From Gymnogyps californianus (lineage: Eukaryota > Chordata > Aves > Accipitriformes > Cathartidae): a DNA stretch of 64,000 bases. The DNA lies in assembly GCF_018139145.2 (NCBI RefSeq), contig NC_059481.1:16294368-16358367 (forward strand), in the 5' to 3' direction. A model generated the notes under the pieces. It was given only the letters and a program-made list of their open reading frames with translations, was not told where the DNA came from and did not search any database. Shown piece after piece: positions 25,846 to 38,700 of the stretch (positions within the stretch are counted from its first letter, which is position 1; each line of letters opens with the position of its first letter). The translations under genes were made by a program, and so were the position numbers.

Positions 25846-28627
25846 TCGTCCTTCATTAGGACGATTGTTGCGAAGAACCATTACCTCCTATTGTGTCCAC
25901 CCAGCGCTTGCAATATTTAATTTGAGCTGGCAATAATTAAACAAAGAATCTGTTTGCATTTACTGTAACTGGGGCATATTTAATTGACCACCCTGCTTTT
26001 GGGAACATCCCCTTGTCCCCACAAAAAAGGAAGAGGAAAACACAAGTAATACTAAGCGTCAAAACAGAAGTGCTCTCAGTAATCGAACAGAATAGATGTA
26101 CAGTCCGCACGCTCCACTTCCCTGCCCGCCAGTCAATGCAGCTAACTAATTTTTAGGTAGTGGTAGTAATTTTTTTCCTCTTTAAATAACTGGTGAAACA
26201 GTTCTGCTTTTTGACATTTGGTCCACCTGCATTCATGTTTTATTTTGCATCAGGAGTGTGCTTTTAAAGAGCATCTTCAGATTGTTCCCACTTACTGTGT
26301 TTTGACTCACATTGTGGAGTGATCTTAGCTGGATTTCTTTTGGGTGTGTTAAACAGATTCCTTTTGAGTGACACTTAACTTGAAGATGTGTTCCAGGAGC
26401 ATTTAAATGCTTTGACCACTAATGAGTATTCAGTCTGTAAGGCCAGACTAGAGCTACCTACGGGAAACCCCTTGAAACGTACACAGCGTGGACACAGAAT
26501 CCTCAGCAACAACTGTTTTGTTCTATGGTTCATAGTATGCGCTAATGCAGAACAATCCACTATCTTACACCCTTGACCCGCAGCTAACTCCAGTGAAAAC
26601 AATATTGCACAAACCAGTCAAGCTGATTGCATTACTGTTACAGGGTTGTTAGCACAGACACCTGCCCATTGTGAGCCAGAGCAATAGTCTAGCTCTTTCA
26701 AGACTGGTCTCCAAACAGTTATTAGATAGCCCAGGAACCTTAGCTGCAAACACAAAAATTCAGTAAGAAATAATTCTGCTTGCTAGTTAAACTGCAAAAA
26801 GCAAATAATAATAGCAAGCAATGCAGGAATGTCATATATTTTATTCATTAGCATTGCTAACATGGAAAATGCTGCTTTCCCTGTGATGAATCTTACTTAT
26901 TATACTTTGAATATAGGAGAACATATTCAGAATGTTGTGTCAAACATACAGGTACATACTATATATTTAAAGTAACACGGAAAACAGCCAATTTTGAAAT
27001 ATTTTAAAAGCAGGTTTTTATATTGCCACATATATTGTATGCAGATGTTCAATACATTTTCTGAAGTATATAGTGTATCAAACATATAGGAAACCTTCCC
27101 CTCCCTTTCTATGCTCCACCTTCTTTATGGGATATACTAGCTAGGTTAATGTTCTTAGTAAAAGATCCAAGGGTGATAGATTCATGGTGTGATCCCTGGA
27201 GTTCATTGTGCTCAAGACTGGATGATGCTCCCTAACATTTGGAGGCCTATCAGGTATTGCAACTGGTAGCAAATTGCCTCAGATAGAGCTATAACTTTTT
27301 AATTATAATTCTTGCTGGAAACTGGCCCTCTTAGAACAAAAAACAAAATAATGAGCCTGTCTTTTTAATCCCTGAGAGGACCTATTAATTTACGTTCACT
27401 TACTGTTTAGTTTTCACAGGTCCTAAAATTTGCGCAGGGCCTCGGGGTCTGCTCTGTTCCATGATTAAGTGAAGCACAAAGCCAGAAGTGCTGTTCTACA
27501 GCTCTTCAGTTACAATCTGCTTACAAACAATAGATCACTCCATGGTGTACAAGAACAAATACGTTTTCCTCCTGTCATTTACTAACTCAGACAAATGCTT
27601 CCTTATTTACTGCCATACTACAGACCAGGGAGAGATCAGGTTCTGCAGTGGACAGGTCACCTGGATGGAAATGGGATGCCTCATGTCATTCCCAGCTCTG
27701 GCACTAAAGCTCCATGTGAGTTTTTAGTCAGTGTCTTCATTCTTTCCATTGTGGGTTCTCTTCTCCCTCGCACTAATGAGGACTAGTCTTTTTCACAGTG
27801 GATTCCCCCACTGACTACTTCAAAACAAACTATTCCACTAAATGAATATACTTCACATCCCCTGGAGGAAGTGACAGTTTGATTTAGAAGGTAAATGTTT
27901 ATATGCTTTGATTCTATTTTTTTTCCCCTCTCTATACTTACACACATTTGTATGTATATGTAAATATATATACTCCTAGAAGAAAGGTGAATCTAAGTTT
28001 TTACTTGTAAAACAGCCACAGTGAAGGGAAGTATGAGGTATGAGCATGCACATAATCTCTTAAGTAACTTACTCCTGTTATGGTTTTCTTTGTAGATAAA
28101 CAATAGAAAGGCTTCAGCAAACAAGGAGCTTGTCCAACACAAACCATACAGTGATATGCATCTCTCATTGTGTTAACCAATGATCCTGCATCTTGGCCTT
28201 GCTTTGCTAGTGCAATGGTGGCCGAGATGGCTCTGTGTACCATCCACCCTTTGGGTCTGTTGCCAAAACCTATTAATGACCAAGAGGGCCCTTACTCTGC
28301 TGATGTAAATAAGAGATGCCCGCATATGAACATGGAAATTCCAAAATCATTTTGTTGAAGCGTCAGTTTACTAACCTTTTACACCACATGAAATCACCAG
28401 CTGTAAGACATGAATAAAAAATTTGCTCTGAATGCTACAACAGTACAGCCACAGAGGAACAACTCTCACAACATGAGTCAGCGTGAAAAACAAAAAAGCA
28501 AAAGAAAAGAAAACGACATTAAAGATACAGCCAACAGTAAACTAAGAAAAAAGCTTTTTCCTTGCTCTTGTAAGAAATAATACCAGTAGGAATAAAGATC
28601 AGGTTTCCCATTTACACTTCCCATGGC

Positions 28628-28641
28628 TTTTTTTTTTTTTT
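28628..28641. repeat. Poly-T run (14 T)
   Basis: Uninterrupted T run. Read on the minus strand it could be an old poly-A tail, but no element precedes it. Confidence 0.8.
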
Positions 28642-30180
28642 CCAACGAACAAGAGAATCAAAACATGGAAGATGACATGCTTTCTTGCTGAATGTAACAG
28701 TGTTTCTCATGGAGGCATGCCATGCCACCACATTAATGGATTTCCATTTCACAGTTGCTTTTGCAGATAGCAACAACCTTTGCCTTTGTATATATCAGAA
28801 TCCAAGCAGACAAAATAACTTCTTTACTAGAAACAAGCACTTCCATAAGCAACCAAACAAACCAAGGGATGTTTTGGTTGAAGGAAAACAAAGCAAACAT
28901 GGAAATGACAGCTGGAAATCTGTTTTCTAGCATTTACAAACACTGATAAGATACTGAACCATAGGATCTGTTTTGGCTTATACAAATAAGTGTTTATTTC
29001 TAGAGAAGAAAGTAGATTTGCCAGAGAATAAAAAAATCCTACTTTAAGAGGCACATGTTTAACATCAGGCATAGCCCTTCCCAAGCAGAGATTACATGAA
29101 AAACAGAGACCTCTATTTCTTCCTTAGTCATATTCAATTTCGTCAAGCTATGACTATTAAAATGAAGGCTGAGCCATCAAAGTGTCATTGAGCTGAGGAA
29201 GGAGAATGAACTGAAGCTAAAGCAAACTACTCATTATGAACAAAAAACAAGGGCACTTATTTTAAGCAGAAAATATATTTCATATTAACCTTGTGCCAAA
29301 ATCTGTCTGCGGTAGAAGGATTTCTAATTCGTCTGTTTTAGTTACCACTGAATAAAGATCTTTAGGTTTGATCTCTACCTTACATAATCCTTTAGACTAT
29401 GATCTAGCTTATGGCTGTGTAAATCTCAAATAACTTCATTATAATCACACTGCTATAAATATTTACAGTTCATTTGTAACATTTTGAGCATTGTAGCGGG
29501 ATCAAGCTTTATAAAGTAGAAGATATTTTAAATATTGGAAATGTAGGTTTTCTATTTGCAGACGCCATTCACAGGGCTTAAATTTACCACTGTGAACAAC
29601 ACTTCCTGGTGTAACGCAAATCCAATTCTTCAGTCAAGACTCAGAAGACTCAAAGGGCATCACTTAGCCCCTTGTTTCTTCCGTGGGAGTTGGAAGGGAC
29701 TCAAGACAGAAATCTCAAAGCAGCACTGAATGGGATCACATGCAAAGATGGTTGGTTGATTCTGGTTAGGTCCTAGCAGGACCCTGGGAGATGGCCTATT
29801 TGAGAGAAGGTTAAGGCAATACTTTGCTGGCATTAATCCACTGAGAATCTTGTCATCCCTGGTTCTTTCATTTCCTAAACATGACATGCATATTTCAAAT
29901 TACACATTTTTACTTAATAATTATTTAATAAGATAGGGATGGAGTAAGCAAATAATGGCTCGAGAAGGAACATTTAATTTCCAAGAGTGTCCTGAGAGAT
30001 GCTTTATTGAGGGGAGCCATAGCAATTACTTGCAAATTCAGTGTCAGACACATCTCACTAATTCAAGAGTCAGGAAGACAATGTGCATTAGCACTAGGAA
30101 GGTTGTAGATAGTGATAATCAGATAATGAACATCACAGTGGTGAATCTACAGGCAGAAATTACACAGCTGCTTGCCTGAG

Positions 30181-30195
30181 ATTTGAAATGCAAAT
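30181..30195 (+). promoter_or_regulatory. Exact PORE (palindromic Oct-factor recognition element)
   Basis: The 15 bases ATTTGAAATGCAAAT equal the published PORE, originally described in the osteopontin enhancer, on which Oct-type POU proteins bind as dimers. It contains a perfect octamer ATGCAAAT, and a further TTTGCATA follows within ten bases, so the block has at least two POU-type sites. The surrounding sequence is AT-rich and non-repetitive. Sequence identity is certain; enhancer activity is inference. Confidence 0.6.
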
Positions 30196-33100
30196 TATTT
30201 TGCATATTTACTCAATGAACTCTCAATCCTTTTTAATGCTTTGCCTTGGTATTGTTGGGATGGTTCCTCATTTACCTCATGACCTTTGGCAGATGTTTGA
30301 ATTTGCCTTGGTGATGAGGATTTTGGCTGGTAGGTATTGAATGCAATGTACTTTCAAGTTGCAGGGAATTTAAGGACAAAGAGCAGAGAAGCAAAGTTCA
30401 GCAGTCAATGGTGTTACACCAGTGCTATTGGATCAGTCTTAATGAGTATATTTCTAAACAGCTGGATCTGACTACATATTAATACTGTTTATACCAGGCC
30501 CTCTTGGGAGAGTCATAAATATAACTTCCAGGGTTAGTTAAGACAAAAGTCATAGACTGAAAAGAAAAATGATGTGCTAACATCCGTGTATTAGATCAGT
30601 CTCTTGGTTGACAATGTCATGAAAGATATGGAGCCTAGAAAAACTGCGCTAATTCAGGTTTTGTGGTAAACAATACTTAAGACTCAATGACATGAATTAA
30701 AAATGGAGATAGTCAAGCCTTGGAACAGAGAACTGCTGTCCTCCTAGTTCCTTCCATGAGGGAAGTCCTTTGATTCACTCTACACCAAGGGACGACATTG
30801 ACTATAATACAAATCTGGCAGCTAACCTCCCGTGCTGCTTTTCATATTGCTGCACAGAAGCAAAACCACTGACAGATCCCTGCAGGAGTCCCTGATGACT
30901 GCAAGATTTTCTACAGAGCGTTAAGACTTCTCCATAAATACAGGAATGGGCTGTACCACCCTAACTGTGCTGAGTAGTACTGTACTCCTGGAGTACTCCG
31001 GTTGAAATTATTGGTGGCATGAATCAAAGCGGCAAGACCTGCCTCCTATCTGTGCTCACTTAAATTGAATACTTTGTATGTGTATCTCTAATACAGTTGG
31101 GTAGTATATTCAGCAACAATGATAGAGAATCCTCAAGTACAAACATGCACCAAGTGATATTTCTGATGTAAAGGTTAACGCTGATTCAAATTGCTTTTAT
31201 CCTTCCCTTCTGCTGGGTAGGAAAATGTCCTTCAGATTTACTGTTCCTGAATGTTCTCTTTCAGCATCTCACTACTTTGCCCCCAAGATTTCCTCATTCT
31301 CTTCCTCCAAAGTTGCAAGAAGAAATTACAAAGGGGATTATTTGCAACTTTAAATGCGTTTGATTACAAAATACTAACAATCTTGATCCTAAATCTTATC
31401 ATTGGACATTGGTCAAATAGCAATTACCCTTTTTCTGACAGCTGTTGTCCTGACTTCCTACCAATGCTAAGTCATGAGTCCTTCAATCATTTGCTAATAG
31501 ATAGAATGATTTCCTTTTGCTGAAAAGTGTTTTGGTATTATACTCTGTTCATTGCCATCTCTCTGAATTGTGATGGGAAACCTTAAATGCTTTGAGATTA
31601 GATAGATGGATAGGTAGCTATGAAATTTTATCAGTTAATATTTGTGAAGCGCCTAGAGATTTCAGAATAAAGGAAGCATGAGAAATGCAGAGATTTCTTG
31701 TTATGTTTCAATGCATGAATGCAAAAAGAAGAAGAGAGGGCGGGAAGAATCGAGTCAAATAGCATGGTAGACCTCAGAAAATTGATCGCTTTAATCCATG
31801 ACTTCCCTGTTCTCTACCGTCTCAATTGGCACTTGCAGAACTAGACTTCATTTGTTTCCTCTGAGATTTTCCTTTAAAAAGGATCTGAATGGAGCTAGGG
31901 ATTTCTATAGAGCACAGGTAATTAGTGCCGGAGGACTCTGATTATCTCTTTATACCACTCCTCACCATTTAACACAATTCCACATAATAAGCCTTCTCTT
32001 GAACAAACCTGGTCTGAGACAGTATCTCCTAGGAGGCTGATTCATGGTGTGAGAAGAGCTTCAGCTTTCCATCATCTACAGACACTGGTCCTTTTTCTTC
32101 TTCACCTCTCATTAATGCTTATTGGAGAGCAGAAGAATGATATATTGCATTTAAAGAGAAAATCCCTGTCCCCTATCATTTCCTGCTGGTAGGAACTATG
32201 GGACAACCAACTGCTCATCTTTTTTCTTGTTCTAATTTCCTTTCTATGCTTGTCCTATTTTAATTAAAGTGAGATGAACAATCCACAAGAAAACAAGCTC
32301 AGGAAAGCTACACTGAATATACATCTGCATTTTAGTTTAATAAAAATTTAGAAGTTAGGGTATTAAATAAAATTAAACAATTTCCCCTAAACAGAGTGGG
32401 AATTAAAATAAAACCCAACAGCAACAACAAAACCAAGAAAGATCATGATCAATTAATGATGAATATTGCATTGCTTTGTGTTTGCCATATATCAGTTCAT
32501 GCCCAAAGAGATAATTTGGAAGAGGGGGAGAACTATTAGGAGTGTTTAGGGAAATGCCAACAAAGCCCAAAAAGCTAAGCTATAAGAGAGAATAGCAGGC
32601 AACAGCAAAAGACCTTGAGGAACACGAGACTAATTAGAGAAGTCGGCCATGCGTTTTGTTATCACTCCATTACAATGAATGGAAATGAGGCCAGGGGTTG
32701 AACATTTCTGCTCAGGAACACCTTGGGAACAGGAGTAGGGAAAAACCTGATCTGCCCTTGTATTAGTTATTTAAGTTCAGAGAACTTTAACTGATACAGA
32801 GTTGATTTCAAACAAAAAGACATAAAAATTAATAATCGCTAAAGATCAGAAGTTCAGAAAACATTCAAAGAGGGACTGGGTAAATAAAATTCCCACAGAC
32901 ATTTTTATAACAGTCAGTGGGACAGGCGAGCTAACAAGGGAACTCATGACAGGGAGAAATAACCATTAAACTTCATGGATACTTGTTTAGAAACAATTTT
33001 CTTGTGCCAATAGCTAGAAAAGGTGCAAGCTTCAATACTTTTATTTGTGCTTAAATGAGAGGCCACTTGTCAAATATTTGCACAGAATAAATCTCAGTTC

Positions 33101-35394
33101 AAAGCATTTGAACGTATGCTTTGCTTTAAATATAGTAGTAATCCCACCTCTATTCAGCCGAATACTTAAAGTCATGCTGTGCTGAACCATATCTCATGTC
33201 TCTTGAGATTCTGCAATAAAAATTATTGTTTTGCATTTCAGCAGCGAACAAAGCGATTCCCACGTACAGTTAGTTTGTAAAACACTTTGTCAACCAAACA
33301 GATCTTAAGCAACTGCATATTCTTACAAAGCAAAAACACAAACAGAAAAAAAAACCCCACCTTCTTTCTAAATGTGAATGGCAGTAGACAAACATGACAA
33401 ACTGAAGCCAGCTAGACTGCTGATTCCTCTGGGAAAGACAAGCTTGTTTGCAACACCATCAAAGACAGCAGACGGCCAGCCCAGCCTGCTGCTGGGATGA
33501 TGATGCTAATAAACAGTTTGAAGGTGCTAAAGTAGATGACATGGTGCTGTTTCAAGAATCAGGCCCCATAACAAGCATCTGAGGATAGGCTGGTGCAAAT
33601 GCCTACTGCTTCTCTTTCTAGCCATTTTTCAGAATGATTTTGCCACGCTTGCCTAAGCTTGTGATAGAGGCAGTATTTTTCTTTCTGTAGACAAAGACCC
33701 ATTGTTCAATGCTTCTGAATGCTATGACAACTAAAAGGGTGAAAGGCAACCTGCAAGTGACAGTAAATGCATTCTCTCTCTTTTTTAATATCCAGTGTGT
33801 ATATCTGTAATGCACTGTTCAGCATGATTCTCCAAGGCTGCTTCAACAGACAGCTGGGAAAGTCAATCCGTTGTCAAAGCAATAGCAGCTTTGGCTCTTC
33901 ACCTAAGAAGTTTTGGGTTCCTTGTTTCCACATTTTTTGATGATATAGTGGCATCAGCTGGTGGCACAGACTGACATGGGCTGGATGCAAAAAATGAAAT
34001 ACGTTCTTCTATCCAGCCAATGCTGGTTTTGTTTGCCCTTGCTTTCCCTTCCTTTCTGTAGCTTGGCTGAATAGATCCAAATAGCCTTCACACCACAACA
34101 GAGAAACATTTCCTGCCCAGTCAGTGGAGCTAGTTTCACCTTTCTACTTAAACTCAACGTTCTCAGGACACAATCAAAACAGAAGACAGATGTTTGATAA
34201 GTATCAGTCTGGGTGGGAAGATCGCAATATATGAGGAAGGAAAGCAGAACCTTTTCATTCCTCCTAGGTGAAAAACACACTGTTTTCACATTTGCAATTG
34301 AAATCTAGATTGCGCCATGTAAAGGTATGCCAGACAGTGCAAGTTTGCAACTGGCTTTGTTCTGGTTTTGGAAGCATTTTGATACTGATACCCATCTCAG
34401 TCTAGTAAATTTGACAGCATCTCTTGGCTAGATAAACTGCTGCTCACTTGCAGGTCACTAGATGGTGATGGGGAATATTTAAAAAGCTCTTAATGCAGGC
34501 AGTGGAGCTGCAGACCTTGCTGTAGCTAATGAGTGAAGGAACACTTGCTGCTCCCCATCATTCCTTTCAATTCTGCTCACATCATGTAATCTCAGACAGC
34601 ACAAATTACCATCAGTGTGAGATACCAGGAATGCCTCAAAAACCACCGCGGAGTTCAGTACAAGAGGTGGAGACTGAACTGCATCTCTAGGCTATCCCTC
34701 TGGGGTATAGCTTTAATTAACAAGGTTCTATCTAAAGAATTTGTTGAGTTGGTTATTTGAAAGAAAAAAGTCCATCTGGGCTCCTAGAAACAGGACCCGT
34801 TTTAAATTATATTCCTTTTTATGCAGCTTGGACACAGCAGAAACAAATGGCCAGAAGGGAAAAATCTTCCTAAGATAAAAAGGAGCTGGCTAGTCTCTGC
34901 TGATCCTTTGGCACCATGCCTACCAGTATTTGAGAAGAACAAAGCTGAGAAATAGAGATTCAGCACTGATAAGATGTAGCCACTATCTCTGAAGCAGTTG
35001 CACCCCACAGCCCACTAGAAAATCACTCATAGGCAAAGCCTTTAGCCTGAGAGGGATACAGGGAATGGGAAGCGGAGCCAGTGACACTTACAAGTCTGTC
35101 TTGTTAAGAGGAGAACTGCAGAAACAAACACAGAAAAAACATTAGCTGATATATTTTGTTACAGATTTCAGGGGCAGGGAATAGAGCAACTCACAAGAAG
35201 AGAAGAGGGGACAACTCTTCCGTGTCCCAGACACCCACCTAGAACTTGCAGGAGGAATTCCCAGATCTACCCACTCTTATCTATTCCCAGTGGCCTGGAG
35301 CCAAAAAACCCCTTCTCCTTTCAAGAAGTTTCTCTTCTCCATTTTTTTTGTGCCTGCTCATATTAAAACACCCCAACTAAGAAATTTTTTAAGT

Positions 35395-35720
35395 GCTGGC
35401 AAACTGGAAAGTATTCAAAGAAGAGCAAGGAGAAATGAATTATGAGTGCTGGAGGGACTCGCTCGCAAGGAAAGATTAGAAGAACTAAATATGTCTAGCT
35501 TGGCAGAGAGATGACTAAGCAGGGGGGGAAGTGATAAATGTCTACAAATATTTGAAGGGCGTATACACTGATGAGGCAGAGAGATTCTGCAGTGAGCCAT
35601 ACCAGGTGGTGGGATTAGGAGCGAAGGGATGGAATAAGAAAAGGAAAAAAAAACAAAACCAAAAAACCTCACAAAGCAAAAATTCAGCTGAAGGCTAGAT
35701 GAACTAAAGTCCCCATGAAA
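35395..35720 (+). mobile_element. Old CR1-type LINE fragment (end of ORF2)
   Basis: Reading plus, AAAGTATTCAAAGAAGAGCA, then AAAGATTAGAAGAACTAAAT, then AAATATTTGAAGGG follow the order of the CR1 ORF2 C-terminal region, which encodes a segment of the type '...RATKMI...YE.RL.ELGLFSLEKRRL.GDLI..F.YLKG'. Frames are broken by stops and indels, and a 9-base A run interrupts the later part. The 3'UTR and octamer tail are not recognisable, so this is an internal relic, much more diverged than the CR1 copy at 1.6 kb. Confidence 0.75.
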
Positions 35721-35730
35721 GTGATATATA

Positions 35731-35758
35731 TCCACATCCCCCACACTGGGGATGTGGA
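35731..35758. repeat. Perfect 11-bp inverted repeat with 6-nt loop
   Basis: TCCACATCCCC at 35731-35741 is exactly complementary to GGGGATGTGGA at 35748-35758, around the loop CACACT. It lies just after the old CR1 fragment. It could form a stable hairpin in RNA or a small cruciform, or serve as a paired zinc-finger site. Origin unknown. Confidence 0.85.
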
Positions 35759-38700
35759 AGTTTTCTCAGAGGTAGAAAACTCAGCGTATGAGACATATGG
35801 GAGGGCTGCGTGAGCGCTTTGATGCATGCATAACTAAGGGAAAGAGTTGTGCCTTGATGCTGGGAGACCAACAGGAGCCTCAGTGGACAACAGGTGTCCC
35901 ACCAACACTGTCAATTAGAGAGCTTCAGGCAGGAAGCGAAGGTAGTTGTTATATCCAACTGAAATCACAAGAGGAAGGTTTGTGTGGAATAATTTAATGA
36001 CCCTGAACTTGGTAGAGCTACAGGACTTTATCTAACCAGATATACTCCAGTCAGATGGTCCCTGGGAAGCAGGAAGTTTTCGGTCTGTTAAACATTCAAA
36101 AGATGGTGGTGGAAAGCCTGAAAGATCAAGAGGGAAGACAAAAGCATCATATTCCTCCACCTTAACCCAGGTTAACCATCCCCCAAGCTTAACCAGGGTG
36201 AAAGGAGACAGGAGAGAATGTGGTTCATCCCCCAACTGAGTTTCTGATGCAAAGCACACCAGTGCTCCCTTTAGCACCTTGAAAAGTCAGGAACTAAATG
36301 TAGCCAACTCCTCATTCAGGAAAACAAAAAACCCACTTTCCTTCCACTTTCAGACATGGAGGACCCCAGCCACCAGCATAGACATCCCCCCAGTACGTCA
36401 TTTCAAGCCCTCTCCTGCTCCACATCAGAACACCCATCTGTGAACAAGTGGAAAGACAAGGCAATCAAGAGATCACCTCCGAGGGCGTGTAACTGAAGGT
36501 TATATTCTAGACCTAGTTCAGCTGGACTCCAGCCAGGACACGGAGCTCAATTGCTTTAGAGGCACAGATGAACAGTGCCTCCTCCTACCAATACATGAGG
36601 GGCAGACCTCTATTTTTGTCTTCCTAGAACTGTGTCACTCAGCCCCCTGTCCACAGCACTCAGCTGTTTTGCCTGAGAAGGTGGCATGGCTCCAAGATAA
36701 TGCAATAAAATGCTTTGAGTCCTTCCTTAAGAGATGCATCTCCAGTGTTAAACCTCTCCCTTGTGCAATCTTGTGTAAACCAGGCAAAAGGAATTCCCAC
36801 AAGTCTGGATACAGGAAGCACGTCAAGGTCCTTCTCTTTAAACTGGATTTGATTCAAAGTTTCATGGGAAGCCACAGCCTCAGCTTGTGTTTTCAGAGTA
36901 CTCCATATTCCTAGCAGAGGACTGCAGGGATAAAGTCCCATGCCTGTGGCAGGGAACTCTCTGTAAACTGTGTGATGCTCATCTGCTTGGCAAGCAAAGC
37001 TAATTCTGTTACTTCGTGCTTTTGTAGGAGGAAGCAAAAAGAGAGAAGATATTTGACCAAATTGAGATTTCAAGCTGATGATTGTATATTCCTCTAACAA
37101 CCCACTGAAATAAGGGTGCAAATGGGGCAGCCAGAGGTCACAGCCGTTTGTGTGGTGGATCAGCCCAACAAGACAATAGTACCATAAGGGAAAAGACACG
37201 CTTCCCTCTGTCCTGGCAGAAAACTAACACACTGCTAAGCATGGCCCTTCACACTTGGAACAGCAGCACTAAAAGCCTCACTACAGGGACTACCACCATT
37301 TCGGTTGGGTAAAGCACAGACAGTAAGGGAGAACTTCATCTTGGAGGGACAGAGGTGGTAGAGGCAGAGGGGAGGTTTTCCAGGATTTCCAGTATTGCAG
37401 GCAAACCCAAAGCCAGCCATTGTTTCCAGTAAGCCAAAACCTCTAAGTAAAAGAAGCTCTTAATAACATAATTCTGACCAGAAATTACGCTGGAGAGCCA
37501 TCACAAGGTCCTCACACCCCAACAGAGCTGGCTGCCCAACAAATAGATTCTTATCATCTGTACGAACCAAGTCCCAGTGCTCCTTGTTTATGAGCCAGCC
37601 CTAGGACAGAGCAGCTTCGATAACCTTTACATGTGGAAACAAGCATGAGACATTCCAATTCAAACACAGGCAAAGAGGTGATAACAGATACGCTCTTCTC
37701 TCTGTTCTTCCTAAACATATGATCCTCCTCCTGCTAACAGAAAGGATGAGAGATCTCAGCAGAGCTATTATGCAGCTCCTGCTCTCCTTACGCTGGATGA
37801 AACATAATGACATACTTTGGTCTGGGTGCAGCACTGGGTAAAATAGGTGTTGAGTCTGCTGTAGAGGCAGGCTGGTTTTTGACTCACCAGGAAAAGCAGC
37901 AGCTACCGTTCAAGACTCAGCTGAGCCACTTTCAGGCAAAGTCTTGGGACTCGTAGCAACACAGTCGTAATGGAAGAGCTGGGCTCATCTTCATGAAACA
38001 ACACAGATTCCAGTGTCCCAGCATGGCTGTAGGGAGTATAGCGCTGTTGCAGCTCTTTTTATTAATTAACCAGATGTTTAACTTCAGCATCCTGGCTAAA
38101 ATCCAGTGTGGAGAATTACATTTCCTTTCTCTACCTAGCCTTCACTCAACAGCTTCAGCCAGAGCAGTTTTCCCCCCGCCATACTCCTGGTGCAGTTACT
38201 GCAGAGCAGGTGCAGTGTCTCACCCCAGAGCAAGCTGCATTTCAACAGCAGGTGAGAAACCGCTCTTCAGTCTGCCTCACCAAAAGTCTCATGGACCCTA
38301 CTGTGTAAACATAAGGCACTATTATCTCCACTCTCCACATGGAATCACTTTATGGAATTTATTATTATTATTTGGAGCTCAAATTGAAACCCTCTGGCCA
38401 TGTATGAACACTAAGCCTGCTTAGGGAATGCAGGAAGTAGCCAAAGTGGTGAAGAGGCAAAGATTTATGACAGACAGAAAAGAAATTTTCTTTTCTAGCA
38501 ACAAGCTTCACATTACTAATCTATTTCTGCTGTTCTTGCTACTCTCTACCAAACTTCTGACAGGTCTTAGAGACTAACACCATGCTGCAAGCTGTTCCTC
38601 TAAATCCTATTTTATCATAGTTTATAACCACCTGGCTAGATTCCCTGGGTGGTATTTTTCACTCTTTCTCATAGACCCTAAGAGTATCTGTATTGCCTAT

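Larger units (their letters stand above)
15825..35394. other. Long AT-rich non-coding stretch with motif-dense blocks
   Basis: About 19.5 kb without a supportable gene. Contents I can point to: homopolymer and pyrimidine tracts (17020-17033, 21321-21351, 24201-24250, 28628-28641), a possible old amniote repeat at 25735-25845, and AT-rich blocks with clustered homeodomain/POU core motifs near 17.6, 18.1, 20.7, 25.9, 26.8 and 30.2 kb. Open frames are short and mostly on both strands at once. The sparse repeat content is typical of a bird intron or intergenic desert carrying distal enhancers. Confidence 0.5.

Noticed and set aside
25660..25881. 73-codon minus-strand frame from an ATG
   Set aside because: It lies over a probable ancient repeat fragment, has no flanking splice or polyadenylation structure and no recognisable domain.
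29675..29710. CR1-like 'GAGTTGGAAGGGACTC'
   Set aside because: The flanking sequence does not continue the CR1 consensus in either direction.
33215..33245. SOX-POU composite (ATTATTGTTTTGCATTT)
   Set aside because: The SOX half is followed by the POU half in the opposite orientation to the canonical SOX2-OCT4 element, so I did not call it.
34440..34460. CTCF-like core (CACTAGATGG) near 34447
   Set aside because: It matches only part of the CTCF core and lacks the surrounding GC-rich positions; similar ACTAGATGG words occur at 16.2 and 54.3 kb by chance.
36660..37199. 179-codon open frame, minus strand
   Set aside because: Composition looks random and there is no known family, splice context or promoter; overlapping frames on the plus strand.
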